A stretch of 64,000 nucleotides of DNA from CAIKKG01 sp037444725. GTDB taxonomy: Bacteria; Patescibacteriota; Minisyncoccia; UBA6257; GWB1-50-10. Positions 40,410-49,236 of this stretch are shown here, one piece after another (position 1 is the first letter of the stretch; each line of letters begins with the position of its first letter). The notes beneath the pieces were generated by a model that had not been told where the DNA came from, did not search any database, and was given only the letters and a program-made list of their open reading frames with translations. The position numbers and the translations under genes are program-made. The stretch is from contig JBBILW010000001.1 in the NCBI GenBank assembly GCA_037444725.1, forward strand, positions 12,448 to 76,447. The letters are read 5' to 3'.

Positions 40410-41804
40410 ATGAATAAAAAAACGCTGTTTGCTCTCGTGGTTGTCAGCCTCATCATCGTGCCTTCTATTATTCTCGCGGCTAGCGCTCCCGCGCCCCTGC
40501 GCTTCTCGCCACCTTACATAAGCGGCGTACCGGGGTTTGCCGGCACTTCACAGGCGCCCATCATGTCGGGTGGAGCAACCTCGATTCAGGATTATCTTAT
40601 TCGCATTTATCAGTTTGCTATCGGTATCTCAGGCGTAACCGCGGTCGGCATGATTGTGTGGGGCGCTATCAATATGTCGATTTATACAGGACGTATCGAC
40701 CGATACGAGGAAGGTAAAACAATAATTTACCAGGCACTTTTTGGTCTTGCGCTTCTCTTTGGTTCATACCTCTTACTCAACACCATCAACCCGCAAATCA
40801 CCACACTCACCGAACCAACCGGAGGCGGAAAACAACTCGATGCAGTTACCACAACCACAGTAGCAAACCCAGGATCGAGCGCGTCGGGCTCATCGATATG
40901 CGGCGGCGGGCAACTTGCGAGCATACCGCAACTTCCCAACCTTTCATCCGCCACGCCGAGCGCAACTGGCTGCGAATATAGGCGCCTCCAACTCACGCAA
41001 GACCTCACATACTCCGCAAAGGGTATGTATAACCAAGACCTTAACTTGAAAAAAGGTGCCATTATATGGCTCTGGCCGTATTATGTTGGAGACACAGCAT
41101 CAGCACGTTGTACTATCTACGCCTATAAAGACGCTCCCATTGAAGTGCCTAATTACGCTCCAGATGGCTCCGTTCAAGGACCTCCGACTCTTTCTTATCC
41201 CGCGACCCAACAAGTGTCGCTCAAGCTTGATGGTATGAGTAAATGCGGAAACGACCCCGCGACCCAGCAACCAGGCGCAACCTGCACCGATTGCGCAGCA
41301 ACCGGAGGTTCGGTTGATGTAAGCGGTATTAACACAAGCAATCTTGATGGCAACGGATCATGCTCGCCATCAATAAACACCTCACCCGCGGGCATTATTT
41401 CCGATATAAAAAATGGCAATCTTCCCTACATTTGTTACCCGGGCTGCAACTCGACAACTGCGCCTTGCACGAGAAGCGGAGCAACACTTTCCGCAAATAC
41501 CGTAAACACGATTATCAATCTCCAAAATTCCGGAATGTCCTTTACAGTAACAAGTCTCACGGGCGGTTCACACAGCGCGGTAGGTGATGTGCACTATCAA
41601 GGAAAGGCACTTGATGTGGTGTTTCAGCCGCAAGATGCCACCACGTGGAATAAGGCATTGAAATTACTACAAGGCATGAGCACTGTTTCACAGGCGGCAT
41701 GTGAATTCATTGGAGGTAGTCCGCCCAACTTTGATCAGAGTTCGTGTAATGGCTTATTCGCATCAGGCACCACAAATCGGCACATCCACGTCACCACGAA
41801 ATAA
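40410..41804 (+). CDS. Pilin-like membrane domain fused to an M15-type peptidase domain
   Basis: 464 aa from ATG 40410 (MNKKTLFALVVVSL...). Signal peptide ~1-24; a T4SS_pilin-like pair of helices (~60-85 and ~105-125) with the loop YTGRIDRYEEGKT; a Cys-rich middle (~155-330); and a C-terminal domain (~370-464) with the DD-carboxypeptidase/M15-like metal pattern: H..GDVHYQGKALDV and closing RHIHV. A wall-cutting enzyme at the end of a T4SS locus fills the place of VirB1. The fusion is unusual. Confidence 0.75.
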   Translation: MNKKTLFALVVVSLIIVPSIILAASAPAPLRFSPPYISGVPGFAGTSQAPIMSGGATSIQDYLIRIYQFAIGISGVTAVGMIVWGAINMSIYTGRIDRYEEGKTIIYQALFGLALLFGSYLLLNTINPQITTLTEPTGGGKQLDAVTTTTVANPGSSASGSSICGGGQLASIPQLPNLSSATPSATGCEYRRLQLTQDLTYSAKGMYNQDLNLKKGAIIWLWPYYVGDTASARCTIYAYKDAPIEVPNYAPDGSVQGPPTLSYPATQQVSLKLDGMSKCGNDPATQQPGATCTDCAATGGSVDVSGINTSNLDGNGSCSPSINTSPAGIISDIKNGNLPYICYPGCNSTTAPCTRSGATLSANTVNTIINLQNSGMSFTVTSLTGGSHSAVGDVHYQGKALDVVFQPQDATTWNKALKLLQGMSTVSQAACEFIGGSPPNFDQSSCNGLFASGTTNRHIHVTTK

Positions 41805-41830
41805 AAAACACCCCTTGCGGGGTGTTTTTT
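41804..41830. terminator. Bidirectional terminator between the T4SS-like locus and jag
   Basis: AAAAAACACCCC TTGC GGGGTGTTTTTTT, overlapping the last stop. Confidence 0.9.
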
Positions 41831-41834
41831 TAAT

Positions 41835-42272
41835 TTATGAAACGAATTTGATAACGACGTGACGGTCTTTTCCGGCTCCCGCGCTCTCGGTCTTGAGCTC
41901 CGGGTGCGTGGTGAGCTCCATGTGCACCAAGCGGCGCTCATAGCCGTTCATTGCCGGCAACGCCACTTCCTGCTTCGTAACCGAGGCTTTCTTTGCGGCG
42001 GCCTTCGCGAGCTCGGTAATAAGCCTCTCGCGCTCCTTGCGGTAATAGTTCAAATCCACCACGTGGGGGATAAGACCTTCTTTTTTGAGCATTAAGTTCA
42101 CAATATGGTCGAGTGCGGGGAGAATGTTGATGACATTGTCCGAGACAAACCGGTCGTCGATGAGAATAATCACCTTCCTTCGTTCCTCGTCGAGCGCAAC
42201 CTCCGCCTCGGGGAAGCCCATAAGGGTTATAAGCTGTTTTGTCTTCTCTACGATTGGATTTGCGGGGTTCAT
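41835..42272 (-). CDS. jag: Jag/KhpB-type R3H RNA-binding protein
   Basis: 145 aa. N-terminal KH-like half (~1-75, with DDRFVSDNVINILPALDHIVN) and an R3H domain (~80-145, MNGYERRLVHMELTTHPELKTES, HVVIKFV). The Jag-N domain of longer relatives is missing. Last gene of the rpmH-rnpA-yidC-jag block. Confidence 0.85.
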   Translation of the reverse strand: MNPANPIVEKTKQLITLMGFPEAEVALDEERRKVIILIDDRFVSDNVINILPALDHIVNLMLKKEGLIPHVVDLNYYRKERERLITELAKAAAKKASVTKQEVALPAMNGYERRLVHMELTTHPELKTESAGAGKDRHVVIKFVS

Positions 42273-42290
42273 AGTTCAACGAACAGTATA

Positions 42291-42971
42291 CTACTCATCT
42301 TTGAATTTTGGCAATTGTTTGTTGATGTAGAGCTGCTGCACCACCGAAAAGAGGCTTGAGACGAGCCAATAGAGACCAAGTGCCGAGGGGAGATTCACGA
42401 GCACGAAGAAGGTAAGCGCCGGACCCATAATCATCATCGTGTTCGTCATGGACGCCATAGGATTGTCCTTATCCGCGGATTTTGCCTTCATACCACCCAT
42501 CATAAGCTTGCCCTGCAGGTACTGCATAGCAGCCGCCAAGACCGGCATAATATATCCTTTTGTTTTCAAATCAAGAATTCCAAGAAGCGTCGTGGTGGTA
42601 AACGCGGCTCCCGAGAGCTCGGTTGAGAGCACGCGGAAGAGGATAATGAACACCGGAAGCTGGAGGAGCAGCAATAAAATACCCGAAAAAGGATTGAGTT
42701 TGTACTTCTTATAGAGGTCGAGCATCTCTTTTGCTTGGCGCTCCTTATCATCCTTATGATCGAGCTGAATCTTCTTTATGTGCGGCTGGAGGTGCTGAGT
42801 AAGCGCCTGGTCTTTTGAGCTCTTATAAAAGATGGGGAAGAGGATGACGCGCACCGCAACGGTGAGTAAAATAACCGCGATTCCAAGGTCGTGGAACGCG
42901 ATGGTGTTATAGATATAGATGAGCAATTCCAATATCGGCTGATAGAGAAATGTATTAAAAAACCCGGACAT
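42291..42971 (-). CDS. yidC: Membrane protein insertase YidC/Oxa1
   Basis: 226 aa from ATG 42971 (SGFFNTFLYQPI). Inserts membrane proteins. Short form without the large periplasmic domain, as in Gram-positives: five hydrophobic segments, a conserved positively charged residue in the first helix hairpin (AVRVILFPIFYKS) and a cytosolic loop (KIQLDHKDDKERQAKEML). It is not clearly preceded by a lipobox. In the standard oriC block. Confidence 0.93.
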   Translation of the reverse strand: MSGFFNTFLYQPILELLIYIYNTIAFHDLGIAVILLTVAVRVILFPIFYKSSKDQALTQHLQPHIKKIQLDHKDDKERQAKEMLDLYKKYKLNPFSGILLLLLQLPVFIILFRVLSTELSGAAFTTTTLLGILDLKTKGYIMPVLAAAMQYLQGKLMMGGMKAKSADKDNPMASMTNTMMIMGPALTFFVLVNLPSALGLYWLVSSLFSVVQQLYINKQLPKFKDE

Positions 42972-43016
42972 GTGCTCTATTGTACGGGGTTTCCCACTAT
43001 TCCGCAATTCATGTTT

Positions 43017-43277
43017 TTAGCCCAGTTTTGCCTGAATTTCTTCCTGCAGCCCATGAAAACCCGCCTTCACCGCTCCCGCGCGGGCTATTATCGTCACTTC
43101 GTACGGTAATTTCTCAAGAAGCGGGCGCACTATGGAGGAAATGCGACGTTTTACAAGGTTTCTCTCTACCGCTTTTTTAGAAACCGCCTTCCCGACCACA
43201 ACAATAAGCGGCTTCTTCTGGAAGCCGTGTGGGTTTGTTCTTATTGTGAGTGTGCGCATGGGTGCTATGAGCGCCAT
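43017..43277 (-). CDS. rnpA: Ribonuclease P protein component
   Basis: 86 aa, shorter than usual (~110-120). Keeps the core: VVVGKAVSKKAVERNLVKRRI (the RNR-type motif) and a following helix. Partners the RNase P RNA in tRNA 5' maturation. The start is either ATG 43277 or the in-frame ATG six codons later (MRTLTIRT). Lies between rpmH and yidC. Confidence 0.9.
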   Translation of the reverse strand: MALIAPMRTLTIRTNPHGFQKKPLIVVVGKAVSKKAVERNLVKRRISSIVRPLLEKLPYEVTIIARAGAVKAGFHGLQEEIQAKLG

Positions 43278-43291
43278 AATACTCGTTTTAT

Positions 43292-43426
43292 CTAGAGTGC
43301 GATGCGCTTGCGGCCCTTTTGTCTGCGGCGAGCCATTGCTGCGCGTCCTCCCGGCGTTCTGCTGCGCTTTAAAAAGCCGTGCGTGTTCCTGCGCTTCTTC
43401 TTTTTTGGTTGGTACGTGAAACTCAT
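43292..43426 (-). CDS. rpmH: Ribosomal protein bL34
   Basis: 44 aa from ATG 43426: MSFTYQPKKKKRRNTHGFL, then SRTPGGRAAMARRRQKGRK. Complete. First gene of the leftward oriC-adjacent operon with a promoter 19 nt upstream. Confidence 0.96.
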   Translation of the reverse strand: MSFTYQPKKKKRRNTHGFLKRSRTPGGRAAMARRRQKGRKRIAL

Positions 43427-43445
43427 AGTAATGAATCTTGGTGTT

Positions 43446-43474
43446 ACATTAACACACCGTACGAAATAAAGCAA
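43446..43474 (-). promoter_or_regulatory. rpmH promoter
   Basis: Minus strand TTGCTT (43469-43474), 17-bp spacer, TAATGT (43446-43451). Confidence 0.55.
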
Positions 43475-43504
43475 TTTTTGTCCGCCGTCATTCCGTAAAA
43501 CGAC

Positions 43505-43513
43505 TTATCAACA
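43505..43513 (+). promoter_or_regulatory. DnaA-box-like site in the rpmH-dnaA gap
   Basis: TTATCAACA, one mismatch to TTATCCACA. The rest of 43475-43670 is AT-rich with no gene; it should hold the dnaA promoter, but I cannot place its boxes. Confidence 0.4.
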
Positions 43514-43670
43514 GGTAATACACAATTAGAGCACATTCGCGAATTTCCAACAACGTTGAAAGTTTTATTATTACGTTTATGATTGGGTGATAGGTAAGGA
43601 GAAAAGTTTTCTGATTTGATTTTTTTCAGTCTTAATAAATAATTTTTTAAAATCGCGCCACACACGAAAT

Positions 43671-45053
43671 ATGGAACATCAGGAACTTTGGAAAACAGTG
43701 CTTGGTGAGATAGAACTCCAGATTTCGCGACCAAATTTCCTTACGTGGTTCAAAAACAGCCAGTTAGTGGAGAAAAACGAGAAGGAGGGGGTGGCGCTTG
43801 TGGCATTACCGAACAATTTCGCGAAGGAGTGGGTAAAAAATCGTTATCATAAGATTATTTTAGGTTCGTTACGCAACATCGACGGCTCAATTAAGTACGT
43901 AAACTACGTTGTGGTGAGTCACAACACTCCGCTTAAGCCCTCAAAGGTGGAGCGGAAGCAAAAAGCGCCGGAATTAACCGACGAAAAATCAAATCTTCCC
44001 ATCACCGATCTTCGTGTTGACTCAAAAACGAATCTCAATCCGAAATATATCTTTGATTCCTTCGTTGTCGGCTCCTCAAACGAGCTTGCATGCGCCGCCA
44101 TCAACGCGGTTATCGACAATGTCGGGAAAAAATACAACCCGCTCTTTATTTATGGAGGAGTAGGTTTGGGAAAAACACACCTTCTCCAGGCAGCAGGGAA
44201 TGCGGTGCATCAAAAATATGAAGGGAAGGTGCGTGTGTTGTATGTAACCTCGGAAAAATTCATCAATGACGTTGTGTGGGCACTCCGCAACAAGCGCGCG
44301 GACGACATGAAGAAAAAATACCGCGATGTGGATATGCTTATCATCGACGATATCCAATTCATCGGCGGCAAAGCGGCAACAGAGCTCGAATTCTTTTATA
44401 CATTTAACGCGCTCTACGAAAACAACAAGCAGATTATTATTTCATCCGATCGTCCGCCCGCAGCAATCCCCACACTCGAAGAAAGACTTCGTTCACGCTT
44501 TGAGGGGGGAATGATTGCGGATGTCGCGTATCCGGATTATGAAATGCGTTTGGCAATTTTAAAAACCAAAGCGCAGTCTCATAACGCAAATATCGACGAA
44601 AAAACCCTTGAATATATCGCGACGAAAGTCCAGAAGAACATCAGGGAAGTGGAGGGGGTGCTCAATAAGGTGTTGTTTTACCAACAGTATAAAAACAACC
44701 AAATAGACCAGAAGAAACTTGATGAAATCATCAGTGAAACATCGCAGGTTTCACCGAAAAACATCACTCCCGCCGATATTATTAAGACCGTTGCTGAGTT
44801 TTATGAGATATCCCAGCAGGAACTCACCGATAGAGGAAGGAAGCAGGAAATAGTGGAACCTCGGCAGGTAGTAATGTACCTCTTGAGAGAAATGTTGAAA
44901 CTTTCGTATCCGAATATCGGCGAACGCCTTGGAAAGCGGGATCATACTACCGTTATCCACGCATACGAGAAAATCTCAAAAGAGGTGCAATCGAATTCCG
45001 CGTTCAACCAGAAAATACTCCTTATCAAAGAACGACTGTTTAAAAATTCTTAA
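43671..45053 (+). CDS. dnaA: Chromosomal replication initiator DnaA
   Basis: 460 aa, full. Domain I ~1-85, AAA+ domain with Walker A GGVGLGKT (162-169), Walker B LIIDDIQFI, sensor and Arg-finger region (RLRSRFEGG), and the domain IV helix-turn-helix with the box-binding signature GKRDHTTVIHAYEKI. Defines the origin region. Confidence 0.98.
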   Translation: MEHQELWKTVLGEIELQISRPNFLTWFKNSQLVEKNEKEGVALVALPNNFAKEWVKNRYHKIILGSLRNIDGSIKYVNYVVVSHNTPLKPSKVERKQKAPELTDEKSNLPITDLRVDSKTNLNPKYIFDSFVVGSSNELACAAINAVIDNVGKKYNPLFIYGGVGLGKTHLLQAAGNAVHQKYEGKVRVLYVTSEKFINDVVWALRNKRADDMKKKYRDVDMLIIDDIQFIGGKAATELEFFYTFNALYENNKQIIISSDRPPAAIPTLEERLRSRFEGGMIADVAYPDYEMRLAILKTKAQSHNANIDEKTLEYIATKVQKNIREVEGVLNKVLFYQQYKNNQIDQKKLDEIISETSQVSPKNITPADIIKTVAEFYEISQQELTDRGRKQEIVEPRQVVMYLLREMLKLSYPNIGERLGKRDHTTVIHAYEKISKEVQSNSAFNQKILLIKERLFKNS

Positions 45054-45248
45054 ATTCGGTGGATGAAGTGTGGATAAGGACTGATAACTGATGAATGAAA
45101 AGGTGATAAGAATGCGAAAAGTGTTGAAAGTGTAAAAATTCATCCACACCACCCACCGCACTTTCCACAGATTAGAAAAATAAAAACGCTGATACAGATT
45201 GATTAAAAAGAGTTTATCCCCATATCCACAGACACTACTACGACTACT
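45054..45248. other. Probable replication origin (oriC) between dnaA and dnaN
   Basis: 195 nt without a gene and with clustered DnaA boxes: a perfect TGTGGATAA at 45069-45077 (inverse of TTATCCACA), TCATCCACA 45140-45148, CTTTCCACA 45161-45169, TTATCCCCA 45214-45222 and ATATCCACA 45222-45230. An AT-rich stretch at 45171-45212 could be the unwinding element. Strand usage of nearby genes changes across this region. Confidence 0.75.
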
Positions 45249-46358
45249 ATGAAATTAATTATATTAAAGAATAACTTAATAGAAGGATTAGGGGCGGTTG
45301 AGCGGGCAATCAGCGCGGTAGCCAATCTTCCGATTTTAAAAAACATTCTTATAAAAACCGAAGGCGGAAGAATTTCTTTTACCTGTACCAATCTTGAGAT
45401 TGCGATTACTCAGCTTGTTCCCGGAAAGATTGTTGAAGAAGGCGAGATAACCGTACCGCTTTCTGTGTTTGCACCGGTAGCGAAAAATATTAATTCGGAA
45501 CGTATCACGCTCGAAGTGAAGGATAATCATATTTCCGTCGTTACCGATAACTATGAAGCAACGATTCAAGCGCACAACGCAAAAGATTTTCCCATAATCC
45601 CTTCGATTGCGGATAAAAGCAGTGTGGTGAAAATCGCATCAGCGAAACTTCTTGAAGCATTGCAGAGCGTAATTGTCGCGACACAGTATTCCGAAATTCG
45701 TCCTGAGATAAGCGGCGTTTATTTTAAGATTTCTGATCAGAACCTCATACTAGCCGCGACAGACAGTTTTCGCCTCGCAGAACGCGTTATAGAAGCAACA
45801 GACGTGTATACCACGCTCGATGAGGCATCGATGATTGTGCCGTATAAAACTGCGGAAGAATTAGTGAAATTTCTCCAAGGTCCCGAACAAGAAATCGAAA
45901 TTTATATCGAAGCGAATCAAGTTTTATTTAAAACCAACACTAAACAGCTTATTTCACGGCTTGTTGATGGAACATTCCCCGAATACAAAGCGATTATTCC
46001 CAAACAAATCCAGAATGAGGCGACTATCAGCAGAATTGAGCTTGTGAACGCATTAAAACTCGCGAGTTCTTTTGCGGGCCGCACGAACGATGTGACTCTC
46101 AAGGTAGGGGATAATAAGAAATTTATCGAATTATATTCCGCAGATTCTTCTGTAGGTGAAAATCGCTACCGAATTCCCATTAAACTCAAAGGAGACGCGT
46201 TTTCTGTCGTGTTTAATTGGCGCTATCTCCTCGATGGCTTGCGCATCTACTCATCAGACGATGTTATTCTCGGTATTAATGCCGCGTCACGCCCTGCGGT
46301 AATTAAAAACACACTTGAGTCAGCGCTCACCTATGTGGTGATGCCGATAAATCAGTAG
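45249..46358 (+). CDS. dnaN: DNA polymerase III beta clamp
   Basis: 369 aa, three repeated clamp domains (~1-120, 130-245, 250-369). Typical blocks: ERAISAVANLPILKNILI, FRLAERVIE, ending YVVMPINQ (usual ...YLVMPMR.). Sliding clamp for the replicase. Converges on the PBP gene with only 6 nt between stops and no evident terminator. Confidence 0.96.
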   Translation: MKLIILKNNLIEGLGAVERAISAVANLPILKNILIKTEGGRISFTCTNLEIAITQLVPGKIVEEGEITVPLSVFAPVAKNINSERITLEVKDNHISVVTDNYEATIQAHNAKDFPIIPSIADKSSVVKIASAKLLEALQSVIVATQYSEIRPEISGVYFKISDQNLILAATDSFRLAERVIEATDVYTTLDEASMIVPYKTAEELVKFLQGPEQEIEIYIEANQVLFKTNTKQLISRLVDGTFPEYKAIIPKQIQNEATISRIELVNALKLASSFAGRTNDVTLKVGDNKKFIELYSADSSVGENRYRIPIKLKGDAFSVVFNWRYLLDGLRIYSSDDVILGINAASRPAVIKNTLESALTYVVMPINQ

Positions 46359-46364
46359 GAATTG

Positions 46365-48836
46365 TTAGTGGTATACCACTGCCGTTGCTGACGCAGTTGC
46401 ACCACTTCGTGCTTTTACACGAATCTCAATCTTGTTCTGGGGTCCGAGCGGGATATTCAGGAAATTTTGATAATGGTACTCGGTACCGCTTATATCCATT
46501 GCTCCCATAAGCTGATCATTGAAGTACAATTCAATTCTTGATAACGTGTCGTTGTTTGCGGTAAGTGTTGCGCCAATAAGCAGGGGAGACGATGTGAATA
46601 CGCCTGTTTTTGGTTCGTTAATTACCACTGAAACCGCAGGAGCCTGAGAAACCGACGAACTTGCTGATTGCATTTCTTGCGGCACCACATAGGTATTCAA
46701 ACCGTTCGGATTCGCTTTTATCCAATCCTCAACTCCTTTTTCCCAGTTCGTGAACTGAATATCCTGCGAGGGGTCATCAGGAGGATTTCCCGTCGGATCG
46801 TTCCTATTCACGTAATACAGAATCGAGTGTACCTGCGGCACCTTTACTCCATTGATAACCGGCGTATAGACCGGATCTCCGTTTAACATCGGTTTTGAGG
46901 GAAGAGTATAGGGATCAGGCAGTTCAAATTGATCTTTCGGGAATTGCGGAAGCGCGTCGCGCAAAAACGCATTCCATGTCGGGATTGCGGCAAGAATACT
47001 GCTTCCTTGGCTTTGAAGGGGAGTGTTGTCATTGTTTCCCGCCCACACACCTACCACTAAGTCGGGAGTGTAGCCGAATGCCCACGCATCGCGGTAATCC
47101 TGCGTCGTACCCGTCTTTAATGCGACCTGATAGCCGTCGAAAATAGTGAGTGGCAGGCTTGCGTGGAATATCGGCGCGCGAAGTTCAGAATCGGAAAGTA
47201 TTTGATTGATAAGTTTCGGATACTGCGCGTCTATCGGCTGTGTCGTCTTATCTTTGTACTCCTCGAGCACGTTGTTATTCGCGTCGGTTACTTTCAACAC
47301 TAACTGCTGGTCGTGCAGCGTGCCATTTTGTGAAAGCACTGAGTATGCCTTCACGAGGTCTATAAGTTTAATTTCTCCGCCGCCTAATGTGAGCGAGAGA
47401 CCATAGCGCCACCGTTCCTTGAGGGTGGTAATACCGAAGTTCGCTAGATTTTTCAGCACGTCATCAAAGCCCGCAAGATAGAGCGTTTCTACCGCAGGAA
47501 CGTTTAAGGATTGCGCGAGTGATTGTTCCATGCGTATCGGTCCGCGGAACAATCCGTCGAAGTTTCCCGGTTTGTAACTTGTTTCCGGATCGTTGCGTGT
47601 GTCGAATTCCGTGGGTACATCAAGTAACACCGTTTTCGGCGAGTAACCTTTTTGGAACGCGGTCATGTAAACGAACGGTTTTAACGCGGAACCCGGCTGG
47701 CGGAGTCCTTGCGTTGCCACGTTGAAATTACCTTCGAATTTGCAGCTCACGCCAGGTGTGCATCCTTCCGGTTCCGGTTTTCCGAAATAATCTTTTGAGC
47801 CGACCATTGAAAGTATCTGGCCGGTTTTCGGGTCTTCTGCGACAAGCGCAGTGTTGAAGCCCTTATACAGTTCAGCATTACGCTTTGCGCCCTCCAAAGC
47901 CGCTTTTTCAGCGATTGCCTGGAGTTTTAAGTCGATGGTGGTGATAACATGGAGGCCGCCGTTCATTACCACATCCTCGCCGTATTTACCCACGAGATAA
48001 TCTTTTACCGCGAGCGAGAAATGCGGCGCTACGATAGTGCCGAGATTTGCCGGTGCAAAAACGGGAATTTCCTTTTTTGCTTTCGCGACATCGCTTGCTG
48101 ATGCGCTCTTAAGTTCCACCATACGGTCCAAGACATAATTGCTGCGCGCCATAAGATCTTTCGTGTTCGAACCCCAGGGCGAGAAGTAGCTCGGCGCCTG
48201 GAGCATGCTCGCAAGAATTGACGCTTCGCGGAGCGTGAGATCTTTTACGTGCTTGTTGTAGTAAATCTGGCTTGCTGCCTCTACGCCATAAGCATTCGAG
48301 CCGAACGGAATCTGGTTCAAATAAAACCCAAAAATATCTTTTTTGGAATATTGAGATTCGAGTTGTACCGCGAGAATGATTTCCTTCAGTTTGCGGATAT
48401 AGGTGCGCTCGTCCGAGAGAAGCGTCTTTTTTACGAGTTGCTGCGTGAGCGTTGAGCCGCCTTGGGTAATTTTTCCTTTTTGGAGGTTAACAATAAACGC
48501 ACGTACTATGCCGCGCCAGTTGAAGCCTGGTTCGGTATAAAAATTCGCGTCTTCGGCGGCCAAGACCGCATTTTTCATATTGTCGGGAATTTCATCGAAT
48601 GAAACGATGGTGCGTTTTTCATCGCCATGGATTTCATACAACATCGTTTCGCCGGTGCGGTCGTAGAGTTTTGTGGATTGGCTTACCACGCGCTTGCCGA
48701 AGTCGGAAGGCGAAGGGAGGTTGTGGAGCGAGTAGGCGATATACATGGCGCCCACCGCGAACACGCTTAAAAAGAATGCACCGATTGCGAGCGCAATCAG
48801 GAATCCCGTACTTTTCTTATGCAATAATCGTTTCAT
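46365..48836 (-). CDS. Class A penicillin-binding protein (PBP1A type)
   Basis: 823 aa from ATG 48836 (MKRLLHKKSTGF). Peptidoglycan polymerase and crosslinker. Anchor helix ~12-35; GT51 glycosyltransferase ~60-230 with catalytic EDANFY and GGSTLTQQLVK; transpeptidase ~300-600 with SxxK (S383-A-L-K386), SLN and KTGTTQDYRD; an extra C-terminal Ig-like domain (~730-823). All catalytic motifs present, which means the cell makes its own peptidoglycan strands. Confidence 0.93.
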   Translation of the reverse strand: MKRLLHKKSTGFLIALAIGAFFLSVFAVGAMYIAYSLHNLPSPSDFGKRVVSQSTKLYDRTGETMLYEIHGDEKRTIVSFDEIPDNMKNAVLAAEDANFYTEPGFNWRGIVRAFIVNLQKGKITQGGSTLTQQLVKKTLLSDERTYIRKLKEIILAVQLESQYSKKDIFGFYLNQIPFGSNAYGVEAASQIYYNKHVKDLTLREASILASMLQAPSYFSPWGSNTKDLMARSNYVLDRMVELKSASASDVAKAKKEIPVFAPANLGTIVAPHFSLAVKDYLVGKYGEDVVMNGGLHVITTIDLKLQAIAEKAALEGAKRNAELYKGFNTALVAEDPKTGQILSMVGSKDYFGKPEPEGCTPGVSCKFEGNFNVATQGLRQPGSALKPFVYMTAFQKGYSPKTVLLDVPTEFDTRNDPETSYKPGNFDGLFRGPIRMEQSLAQSLNVPAVETLYLAGFDDVLKNLANFGITTLKERWRYGLSLTLGGGEIKLIDLVKAYSVLSQNGTLHDQQLVLKVTDANNNVLEEYKDKTTQPIDAQYPKLINQILSDSELRAPIFHASLPLTIFDGYQVALKTGTTQDYRDAWAFGYTPDLVVGVWAGNNDNTPLQSQGSSILAAIPTWNAFLRDALPQFPKDQFELPDPYTLPSKPMLNGDPVYTPVINGVKVPQVHSILYYVNRNDPTGNPPDDPSQDIQFTNWEKGVEDWIKANPNGLNTYVVPQEMQSASSSVSQAPAVSVVINEPKTGVFTSSPLLIGATLTANNDTLSRIELYFNDQLMGAMDISGTEYHYQNFLNIPLGPQNKIEIRVKARSGATASATAVVYH

Positions 48837-48873
48837 ATGATGGTGTATCTCTTTAATCGTAACAAACGTAATT

Positions 48874-48906
48874 AAAAATCCCACGCGTGTACGGCGGGGG
48901 ATTTTT
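48874..48906 (-). terminator. Terminator after the 54-aa acidic protein
   Basis: Minus strand AAAAATCCC/GGGATTTTT stem around a 15-nt loop, then AATTACG. Confidence 0.6.
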
Positions 48907-48921
48907 GCTGAGAACGGCAGG

Positions 48922-49086
48922 TTAGAAAGCGTCCTCTTCCTCCTCCGTTTCTATCTCAGGTTCTTCGATTGTTTCTTCTCCGTCTTCGAGTGATGAGTCG
49001 GTTTCAACTGCCGAAGTCACTCCTTCTTCCAAAAGCTCCTCATCTTCTCCGTTCGTGTAGATTCCGTCGTCTCTTAATGATCGCAT
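48922..49086 (-). CDS. Small acidic protein, 54 aa
   Basis: From ATG 49086 to TAA 48922: MRSLRDDGIYTNGEDEELL, then a run dominated by E, D, S and T, ending EEEEDAF. About half the residues are acidic, with no helix-spanning hydrophobics. Flanked by a promoter (49192-49219) and a terminator, which supports a real transcript; no Shine-Dalgarno site, but TACTAT lies just before the ATG. Unknown function; it could be a DNA-mimic or a chaperone-like tail protein. Confidence 0.55.
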   Translation of the reverse strand: MRSLRDDGIYTNGEDEELLEEGVTSAVETDSSLEDGEETIEEPEIETEEEEDAF

Positions 49087-49191
49087 GAATAGTAAACGTT
49101 GGTTATTATTCGACTATTTATTGTTATCCACCCTATCGTACCGTTGCACTTAACGATGTGCAATATGCGGGGTGTGGATGAATATGGCAAA

Positions 49192-49219
49192 AGTATACTT
49201 ACCGTCCGCAGTATGTCAA
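49192..49219 (-). promoter_or_regulatory. Strong promoter upstream of the acidic protein
   Basis: Minus strand TTGACA (49214-49219), 16-bp spacer, TATACT (49192-49197): consensus quality. The predicted transcript has ~100 nt before ATG 49086, including a 6-bp hairpin TTGCAC/GTGCAA and the DnaA-box-like strings TCATCCACA and TGGATAAC. Confidence 0.7.
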
Positions 49220-49236
49220 TACCAAAAACGCACTCG

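Noticed and set aside
46371..46384. Perfect palindrome AGTGGTATACCACT
   Set aside because: It falls in the last codons of the PBP gene, has no T-run, and a 14-nt palindrome of this kind can arise by chance. I do not claim a terminator or operator.
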